From NCBI GenBank assembly GCA_037447655.1, contig JBBHKE010000843.1, positions 193,617 through 257,616 on the forward strand: a stretch of 64,000 nucleotides of DNA. The letters run 5' to 3'. Positions 59,101-64,000 of the stretch are shown in pieces; position 1 is the stretch's first letter, and the number at the start of each line of letters is the position of its first letter. Below the pieces are notes generated by a model, which saw only the letters and a list, made by a program, of their open reading frames with translations, was not told the origin of the DNA and searched no databases. This DNA is from Zygnema cylindricum (taxonomy: Eukaryota > Streptophyta > Zygnematophyceae > Zygnematales > Zygnemataceae). The position numbers and the translations under genes were made by a program.

Positions 59101-59525
59101 CTATGCCCTCCAACTACCTTACCCTCTTCATCTCTTTTGCTTACTTTCCTCAATCTACTTTCCTCTTCTCCTCGTCTTTCTTCTTTTGCCCCTTTTTTGT
59201 TCCTCTCCCTCTCCTCCCCCCACTCCCAATTTTTCCAATGAAATTGTCATGTTTTCAAACTAATATTTTGGTTTTGGTACAATGGTCTTAGGTTTGCCTT
59301 GAAGCGGAAGATTTTGGAGCCAATCAAGCGAAATGCAAAGGAAAAGCCATTATATTTTCAAAAAGTGCCACATGCAAATCTCTGGCAAAATGCTATACGA
59401 AAACATCAACTTTCAAAAAGCTGAATAACTTCGCTTGTAAGGAGTCTCAACTTAGAGTACTTCGTGCCAAAAGTCAGAGTCCTCGAGTTTGCGTCCCATC
59501 CACGAGTTCGTGCAAGTCTTCTTAG
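32450..59525 (+). CDS. multidomain secreted-type protein: LRR-EGF-PAN-LRR-EGF-cysteine peptidase-EGF-LysM
   Basis: Exons read by eye: 32450-32579, 32842-32925, 33132-33203, 34259-34330, 35303-35374, 36547-36895, 38175-38408, 41655-41787, 41945-42016, 43188-43259, 43639-43710, 44172-44243, 46632-46703, 47996-48345, 49393-49581, 50090-50316, 51545-51685, 52843-53059, 53305-53493, 54571-54714, 56114-56232, 57648-57743, 57885-57992, 58655-58852, 59292-59525 (stop TAG). All introns are GT-AG and phases fit throughout, except that exon 6 is one base short. About 1,240 codons. No transmembrane segment or kinase is visible. The first exon (start codon and signal peptide) is missing from the model. 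It may be one gene, or two tandem genes divided between exons 7 and 8. Role inferred: extracellular, possibly binding glycan (LysM) and cutting protein. Name and exact function unknown. Confidence 0.75.
33704..33745. repeat. GGGAGA microsatellite in intron 3
   Basis: Seven copies of GAGAGG-type 6-mers. Confidence 0.9.
36547..36895 (+). CDS. last LRR of module A plus EGF-like domain (exon 6, frameshifted)
   Basis: Begins as an LRR (YLQNNFLTGSAKFG), then a Trp/Cys-rich joint, then an EGF-like unit with the Cys pattern of exon 14: CANFC, YCGGKGFC and then, in another frame, CICDSGY. The phase entering is 2 and the phase leaving must be 1, which needs 350 nt; the exon has 349. Exon 14, its paralogue, has exactly 350. 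The break lies at about 36835-36841 (GCAGTTATTCG), where one base appears to be missing. Read literally, the protein would stop inside exon 7. A sequencing indel or a true mutation are both possible. Confidence 0.75.
38175..38408 (+). CDS. PAN/apple domain (exon 7)
   Basis: A 78-residue exon, phase 1 in and phase 1 out, so a symmetric movable unit. It has the PAN-like spacing ALECQQKCTAECTCTAFR followed by NCWIK and a hydrophobic end SLYIKNL. PAN domains bind protein or carbohydrate and occur in plant lectin receptors and secreted proteins. The strong donor GTAAGT at 38409 supports splicing onward. If unspliced, the frame would end 14 codons later (38447-38449), giving a possible end for a separate upstream gene. 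Confidence 0.8.
39123..39186. repeat. poly-C low-complexity tract
   Basis: Runs of C separated by single AT or CAT. It produces proline-rich open frames on + and glycine-rich ones on - that are not genes. Confidence 0.9.
40180..41400. repeat. degenerate intronic minisatellite, about 20-bp unit
   Basis: Diverged units such as ACTGTCGAGTCTCTAATTTC, ACTACCAAGCCTTTAATTTC and GGTGAGTCTTTAATTTGACC follow each other at 20-bp spacing; the TTTAGTTTGACC core recurs along about 1.2 kb with indels. Confidence 0.65.
41655..46703 (+). CDS. LRR module B: second N-terminal cap and LRR exons 9-13
   Basis: Exon 8 (41655-41787) is a second LRR cap: NLLLQFKATITNDPNKTL, TLDNWNLGQN and RVEWDKYNRV, in the same phase as exon 1. 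It lacks the usual Cys pair of such caps. Exons 9-13 are all exactly 72 nt, phase 2 on both sides, one LRR each: NGSKLEGTFSSALGGIS, DNLLKGVIPSSIGNLR, NNLFSGEIPTSITNLA, RNTLSGSIPLLLGQLK and YNQLTGYLPSTLGGLT. The repeat of cap plus LRRs inside one exon chain suggests an internal duplication or joining of two related genes. Intron 12 (44244-46631) carries a complete MITE. Confidence 0.85.
43834..43865. repeat. AT/AC microsatellite in intron
   Basis: Short ATATATAT and ACACAC run. Confidence 0.8.
45078..45293. mobile_element. TA-flanked MITE, hairpin type, complete (216 bp), in intron 12
   Basis: Left end CACCTTGAATCGCTATTAGG after TA (45076-45077), right end CTAATAGCGATTCACGGTG before TA (45294-45295). 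Inner hairpin arms CTTAAACATCTTTTCTGCG and GGATAAAAGATGTTTTAAG. Same inner sequence as M3 (15798). Confidence 0.85.
47996..48345 (+). CDS. last LRR of module B plus EGF-like domain (exon 14)
   Basis: 350 nt. Starts as a terminal LRR (ARNNLLIGQVSMSL, DLSFNYFSG), then a Cys-rich joint (TCGGIQKNC, TCSQDEQ), then an EGF-like unit: CNNFC, GACGGHGICYN, TCECDVGYN. Paralogue of exon 6 over its full length with the same phases (2 in, 1 out), but intact. It links the LRR arm to the peptidase domain. Confidence 0.85.
49190..49275. mobile_element. MITE right-end fragment in intron 14
   Basis: GTATTAGCGATTCACACTG followed by TA resembles the right terminal repeat; no left end found. Confidence 0.4.
49393..53059 (+). 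CDS. papain-like (C1A) cysteine peptidase domain, exons 15-18
   Basis: Exon 15 (49393-49581) gives a linker and the mature-domain start SWNWVRRKAVQRITDQDIC, with the oxyanion Gln in TDQ. Exon 16 (50090-50316) starts NSCWIYAPIAAIESAYYI, which contains the catalytic Cys. Exon 17 (51545-51685) holds the central part, ending in FLNYKS. Exon 18 (52843-53059) has the catalytic His in NHVVVVVGY and the Asn in IIRNSWGSKWGENGYMRL. Thus all four active-site residues are present across about 255 residues, a normal C1A size. Differences from papain: CNSCW instead of CGSCW, no GCxGG motif (TCEAEGW instead), and no recognisable I29 propeptide, only about 30 residues after the EGF unit. An alternative donor for exon 16 in the same phase lies at 50359. 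Endopeptidase activity is likely but not proven. Confidence 0.9.
50317..51544 (+). other. intron 16, nothing recognised
   Basis: No gene or repeat boundary seen. The frame stays open for 23 codons past the chosen donor GTAAAC before a TGA, hence the alternative donor. Confidence 0.5.
53104..53200. repeat. CT microsatellite in intron 18
   Basis: About 95 bases of CTCTCT with few interruptions, directly upstream of the exon 19 acceptor, where it may serve as an oversized polypyrimidine tract. Confidence 0.9.
53305..54714 (+). CDS. two EGF-like exons (19 and 20)
   Basis: Exon 19 (53305-53493) and exon 20 (54571-54714) are symmetric phase 1 units. Exon 19: NPCGSGICIP, ICKCANGF, TCAPG; its acceptor (CTAAG) is weak but is the one that keeps phase with exon 18. 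Exon 20: NNPCGVGACVDS, YSCICPMGYV, TCVPG. Both have the six-Cys EGF layout and end in C-x-P-G. They form a spacer between the peptidase and the LysM array. Donor of exon 20 is GTTTGT, less usual. Confidence 0.82.
54715..56113 (+). other. intron 20 with a MITE copy
   Basis: Carries the diverged MITE at 55173-55389 and a pyrimidine-rich tract before the acceptor at 56111-56113. Otherwise AT-rich with nothing recognised. Confidence 0.6.
55173..55389. mobile_element. diverged TA-flanked MITE (217 bp) in intron 20
   Basis: Left end CGCCGTGTATGGTTAGTAGC after TA, right end CTAATAACAGTGCACAGCG before TA. Inner part resembles the hairpin-type MITE (CACTTAAATCAACTTTCTCC). Confidence 0.6.
56114..59525 (+). 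CDS. four LysM-like units and C-terminus (exons 21-25)
   Basis: Exons 21-25 carry four repeats of a Cys-type LysM pattern. Unit 1: LQTYTVPDGYNVSCDVI, LSQNPDVNC. Unit 2: IIYAVNEGDTCASIAGIF, NPDLNC. Unit 3: YGVRSNESCYSIVMNN, FYFLNPGVYC. Unit 4: IIFSKSATCKSLAKC, LNNFACKESQL. Unit 2 has the classic GDTC turn. The introns inside and between units are phase 0. After unit 4 the chain ends with VCVPSTSSCKSS and TAG at 59523-59525. LysM units bind GlcNAc-containing glycans such as chitin or peptidoglycan. No GPI signal or membrane helix is seen at the end. Units 1, 3 and 4 are divergent, so LysM identity rests mainly on unit 2 and the shared Cys spacing. Confidence 0.82.
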
Positions 59526-60825
59526 CAAGTTGGTATGTGGAGAAGTCTTGAGTAGGTCGAGTTTTGCTGAATCTTTCTTTTTTTTCTTTTTTCCCTCCTT
59601 TCTTTTTTTTTTTTGTTTACTCTGGTGCCTTTTCGGTAAAGGACAAAAACGTTGAGAGGGGGTGTGGTTAAAATGATGACACAACTTTCATTTTCAACTT
59701 GTTTTTATTGGTTTTTTTCTTTAACTGACAGTGCCGAATGAGCTTCGCATAGGGTGATGTCGGTAGGAAACGGTTCTGATATGGGAGACACATTAAAGAA
59801 AACTTGGGATATTTATTTCAGAATTTTCTTTTTTCTTTTATATGGAGTAATGGCTTTGAAAAATATGGAATTTTCTCATTTTGAAAGGTGATTGACATTA
59901 TCTTGCTGCTTCTGTCTCGGAGATGGTAGAGATGTGAGTCTGGGTTTACAAGTGACAATGCGGATCTTCTTCACCCAAAATGGATATGATGTTTATGTTG
60001 GAGCAGCTGAAGACGAAGTAGCCATCACAAAAATCTAGTAGAAACTCCCTAGAGATACACTTTTCAGATGGCAGCTTTCAATCCCTACCGATTGCAATGA
60101 ATTAACACAAATCACAGTCACACACTCGTTGAAAACTGTCGTTTCATAATATCGTGACGCGTATCAGAGTCCTTTTGTATTCTTTTGGTTCGTGTCACCC
60201 CTGGCATATACATGATATCCATTATTCTGATCTACACGATATCCATTATTCTGATCTTTAGTTTGAGGCTTTAGTGTCTAAAGTAGTTTGTAGTGTTTCA
60301 GTAGTTTAGTTTTGATGTACTTGCTTTATTTCTTTTCTTTTAGGATTTTAAAGCACTTTTGTTGTGTTTTTAGTCCTTTAGGATGTTGGTCTTTAACTTT
60401 TGTTGGTCATCAATTCTTTTATGTGACAATCATGTTTTGTGCTTTGATGGTATTACCATCGTGTTCTTCGGAATTCTATTTATGCTCGTGCAATCTAAAA
60501 TTTAAAGTATTATCCGTACTATCACGCTAGTTATAGCACATCGTAGCACTAACTCTCAAATTTTTAAGTGTTATGGACTCTCTCTCTTACAACAATTTTT
60601 ACTCACAACGCCGACTAGAATCCGGTGCTAGCTCGGTGCCATAAATCCTACACCAAAGTTTTTAAAAACAACAGTTGACCTTGCATTTGCATCTTGATGT
60701 GACAATTTATGCGTTGATATGGCATTTGGTGTGAAATTGAAGAGGTTGATATGGCACTTTTAATGCCGATGTGGCATTTTTAATGCTGATGGATTAACAT
60801 CTTTGAGGTTGTTGCTGCTTTTGAG
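59526..60825. other. downstream region, no gene recognised
   Basis: No clear AATAAA close to the stop. A short coding-like stretch near 59935-60038 (TMRIFFTQNGYDVYVGAAED then a stop) is too small to assign. Near 60710-60790 are short imperfect repeats of GATATGGCATTT. Confidence 0.5.
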
Positions 60826-61403
60826 TGTTAAAATTCATTGAAAGAATCGTACGTGCGCGGAATCGGCTCGATTTCGCGAAGTACTTTTGCGAATGTATCG
60901 TGAAAGTACTTTCACGTACGATGTCGATAAAGTACTACAGTAGTATGTTTGTTTCGCAACACATCTGTCATTTTGTTTCGCGTCTAGAATTATCGTGTGT
61001 CTAATTTAGTACGATAGTACTCTATATTTAAGTAGAACTTTCGTTTTGGCTTTTCTTTTTGCAATGTTTTAAGTCAGTGAAAACAGAGTGTTATAGTCTA
61101 ATCCGTAGACAAGTGGCATCTTTCTAGAGGTTTTTTGGCGGCGCACGCTCACACGTGCCGCGCCACGGCTAGTGTGTTATAGAAGGGTCACCATGGACTT
61201 GTGTAGTACAATTCATTAGAGGAATACATGGAGGAATAGAAGAGATAAAGGAGATAGAAGAAAAATTGTAATTTCGGTTTTTTTATTAATGTGAGAATTT
61301 TCCGAAATTTCTTCTCAATGTTGATTTAATGTCTTTAAATTATAATGTTTCTGCTGTCATACTTGCTTGTTAGTGAAGATTGTGTTTATACTGGATCCTT
61401 TTA
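60826..61403 (+). repeat. 5' LTR of E2
   Basis: 578 bp, matches E1 LTRs in GCGCGGAATCG, TTGTTTCGC, TGTGAGAATTTTCCGAAATT and the 3' end. Contains a 16-bp palindrome GTGAAAGTACTTTCAC at 60900-60915. Confidence 0.8.
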
Positions 61404-61405
61404 TT

Positions 61406-61417
61406 TGGTATAGGAGC
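61406..61417 (+). other. primer-binding site of E2
   Basis: TGGTATAGGAGC, two bases after the LTR; close to the initiator Met-tRNA complement. Confidence 0.75.
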
Positions 61418-61429
61418 GGGTAAAGCTCC

Positions 61430-62090
61430 ATTTCAGTGTCCCTTTCTCGTGTGTAGCGGTCATAGGGGGAAAGAACAAAAAGTAGCGCCCTTTCACTCCC
61501 TCCTCTTCAGCTGCCCACATCACGAATCTTTGGAAAAATCTGCCGACTCTCAAGGATCCTCCTAAAGAAAAAAAAGAGTTCACTTTTTCCGGAGCCGCAT
61601 TTGAGTCATCATTCCCCACGGATTCGTTAGATCAAAATAGAGGTGTCGGTGGCTCCATGACCAAACAATCAAACGCGAGAGTATTTTGAGAATTTCATGC
61701 GTCGTATTGATGAGAAGTTTTCAGCCGTGGATATGAGGCTTGATAATCTTGCTCATGTTGAGCCGGATCTCGACCCAGATGGAGGAGATACCAATGATGA
61801 TGATGAGGGGGCAAAGAAAGATAACGATAAGAAGGGGAAACAAAAGCTTGATGATGATTCCAATTTAGAGGAGGATAGTCAATGAGGAATGGAGATGTTT
61901 CAAATTCCCGGCAAGACTATTGTCTTCAATGGATCGTATTACCCTCCATGGAAGAAGTACATTCGAGCTAAAATTGATTTTGAAAGGACTTTGGAAAGTT
62001 GTGAATAGAGAGGAGAAAATGTCGGTTGGAGATGCGAAGTCTCGTCGCTTGTGGAAACGAAAGAATCTCGCGGCCATTACCGGATAGATG
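61430..62090 (+). pseudogene. copia gag (E2), frameshifted
   Basis: Pieces in three frames: an N-terminal stretch near 61560-61620 shared with E1; an acidic coiled segment 61697-61885 (RRIDEKFSAVDMRL, then Asp/Lys-rich); IPGKTIVFNGSYYPPWKKYI near 61900-61960, the typical F-x-G-x-x-Y-x-x-W gag block; and KSRRLWKRKNLAAI near 62035-62080. Not functional. Confidence 0.75.
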
Positions 62091-62154
62091 CAAACGTGTT
62101 CGGTTTCTGTGCATGGCCATTTCCTCACGCATATCACCGCACACGGATGTTGGA

Positions 62155-62202
62155 CTCTCTCTCTCTCTCTCTCTCTCTCACACTCTCTCTCTCTCTCGTC
62201 AT
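62155..62202. repeat. CT microsatellite
   Basis: Two runs of CTCTCT separated by ACA. Confidence 0.9.
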
Positions 62203-62217
62203 GCCGCATGATGTCGG

Positions 62218-62340
62218 TTAGCACGCTCGCACGATATTTGCATGCACCTACGATATTTTGCACGCATGTACGATACTCCGCACGCACGCACGATTTTTGG
62301 CACGCGCGCACGATATGATGCACGCACATATGATTTTCGT
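62218..62340. repeat. 20-bp tandem array, six units
   Basis: Units of the form GCACGCACGCACGATATTTT at exact 20-bp steps. Confidence 0.85.
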
Positions 62341-64000
62341 TCACGTCGCCTACGTGGTACCGACGGTTCAGTTTTGTGACGTGTACGCAATTCGCCTACA
62401 CGTCTAATGGAACATGTACTAATTTAGTGCGATTTGTGTTATTTCATTCATAGGAACGCGATTTTGGAGTATAGACGCGAATATCGTTTGGGCGACACGT
62501 CGCGATTTCCGAAGTATTTCATGCGGTATGTTTCGTTACGCCAAGTATCGTTTGCCGACGAATCGCAATTCCTTGGCATATTGGCGACGCTGCGATACAT
62601 TTCATTTGTTTAAGTTGCGAACCCATGTAGGTTCGCGCACACATGTAGTTAGGGAGGGTTTTTACCCTCGGACTGGATTTTGTTATGCGTATGGCAGACG
62701 ATGTTGGCCTCCTATTGGCCAAACATCTTAAGTAGTTCATTCATGTGATCTAGCCTAGACTTAGGTTAGGGTTTGCGTAGGCGTAGCGTGGCTAATACTT
62801 AGTCTATTTTCAAACTTAGAATTTCTAGCTTTTGGACAAGAATTTTCTTTTGGCGGCGGAGCTTTCTCTTGCTCTCTCTCACCCATTGCTCATGTTTTCT
62901 ATTTGTTATTGCTAGCTAGCTATAGAGGCTAGATAGGTTACGAATATTTGCCCTTGTATTTCTGCCCATGTTTTTAATCCACACGGCCTAAGGCCACGTC
63001 CAGAAGGTTTCCCTCCAAACTTGGTGTTTTGGTGGAAGTGTGGAATTGGAGATCGTGGGGGAGCACATCTGGACCTTGCTGTGCCTTCCTCAGGCAGCGT
63101 GACGGTTTAGTTGTGTGTGTGTGACTTGTTTGTATTTCATTTGGCTTGGAAGGAGTGTATTTTTGATCAGATTTGGATTTTCCCTTGTTCCGGTTGGAAT
63201 ATTTCTTGCTTTGCTGCCATAACAAGATACCTCTTGTAGGGAATGTCATAAAGACCAGAGAGCCTAGTGGCTACCTCTTGGCTTAGCATTCTTGTCCAAA
63301 AGAAACTAAATTCTATTAAAAATATAAATTTTATTTTATAAAAAATAAAAAATAAAATTGTTTTTGTTTTCCGCTATTTCTTTCTTTCAATCTTTGTCTC
63401 TTATTCTACTGCCACACTATTTCTTGGCTGTAGTGTTTATCCTAAATTCTGCAGCAAATTAATGGTTAATCTGCAAAATTAGGGTTTTGGCTGCAAAATT
63501 AGGGTTGCAGCAGATTTAGGGCTTATTCCTTTTGATTCTAGTCCTTAGGTCAATATCCTTCTATTCCTTAGCTATAAATTTGGAGTTTTGGCCGTCTAGA
63601 ATTAGGGTTTGGTGTTGGAATTAGGGTTTTTCAAGTGGGATTAGGGTTTGCTGCTAGCTTTAGATTATTGTGGTCACAAGTTTGGCTCTATATCTGGAGT
63701 TTGAGCAGCCTTTGACTTTATTCTAACGCACTTTTCCTATCTATCATATTTTTCTTTCTTATTTGTTCTTTTTCTTCTACCGACACCTTCCATTTTTACT
63801 TTCAACTGGTCCTCTAACATTCCACGGTGTACATCTTCACGTTACCGAGAGTCTCGCGAAGGGTCACTTTTGGAGAAGTTGCTCAGGGCGGATTTCGGAG
63901 CCGATTTCAGAGCAGATTTCGGAGCGGATCACATTCGAGAGCTCTACAAAATCCGACTTGCACCAAACAAGTCTGGTTCACTTTTAATACTCACCAGAAT
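62341..64000. other. spacer, no gene recognised
   Basis: A perfect 15-bp inverted repeat CTTTTGGACAAGAAT (62829-62843) and ATTCTTGTCCAAAAG (63288-63302) encloses 444 bases. ATTAGGGTTT words recur at 63470-63660 but not as a telomeric array. Four 12-bp units GATTTCGGAGC-like lie at about 63888-63930. The open frames (62974-63249 -, 63763-63987 +) show no family features. Confidence 0.5.

Larger units (their letters stand above)
60826..62090 (+). mobile_element. Ty1/copia element E2, 5' part only
   Basis: 5' LTR 60826-61403 (starts TGTTAAAATTC, related to the E1 LTR), primer-binding site TGGTATAGGAGC at 61406-61417, and a gag region. Integrase, RT and the 3' LTR are absent; homology fades at about 62090, just before a CT microsatellite. 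Same family as E1. Confidence 0.8.

Noticed and set aside
59935-60038. Short coding-like stretch ending in a stop after the gene
   Set aside because: Only about 35-50 codons, no recognisable motif or splice partner; the gene already has a fitting terminal exon.
63470-63660. TTAGGGTTT words, possible telomeric repeats
   Set aside because: Scattered single copies within ordinary sequence, not a tandem array.

Overview
This window looks like nuclear DNA from a plant-lineage (green/streptophyte) eukaryote. It is AT-rich and intron-rich, with GT-AG introns and pyrimidine/T-rich acceptors. Its leucine-rich repeats are of the plant type (LxGxIP), encoded in 72-nt exons, and its repeats are mostly Ty1/copia elements, a hAT-like element, TA-flanked MITEs and minisatellites. 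I cannot name the species; a streptophyte alga or early land plant is a guess from the domain mix. There is no bacterial, organellar, rRNA, tRNA or CRISPR content.

Layout. 1-9841: a decayed Ty1/copia retrotransposon (element H, + strand), split by a second, complete but decayed copia (element C2, - strand, 2316-8736) with two roughly 1.04-kb LTRs and a 5-bp target duplication AATAC. 9842-24400: gene-poor DNA with AT-rich and GC-rich 20-bp minisatellites, a cluster of TA-flanked MITEs, and nested hAT-like elements (13348-15448 and 20591-22032). 24400-31740: a pyrimidine-rich degenerate satellite, interrupted by a third copia (element E1, 24969-29004) and containing a 458-bp tandem duplication. 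32450-59525: the one real gene region, 25 exons on the + strand. 60826-about 62100: the 5' part of a fourth copia (E2, same family as E1). 62100-64000: short arrays and unassigned DNA.

The gene region is the main result. Hand-built splicing gives a continuous phase chain from 32450 to 59525, about 1,240 codons: LRR N-terminal cap, four LRR units, EGF-like exon, PAN/apple domain, a second LRR cap, LRR units, a second EGF-like exon, a papain-like (C1A) cysteine peptidase domain with Cys, His, Asn and the oxyanion Gln all present, two more EGF-like exons, then four LysM-like units and a stop. No membrane segment or kinase is visible, so the product is probably secreted or wall-associated. A cysteine peptidase placed between LRR/PAN and LysM glycan-binding modules is unusual. 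The first EGF exon is one base shorter (349 nt) than its paralogous exon (350 nt), which breaks frame. It may be a real lesion, a sequence error, or a sign that the front half is a separate, decayed gene. The signal-peptide exon was not found with confidence.

All exon boundaries, repeats and element ends were read by eye. No similarity search, folding or transcript evidence was available.
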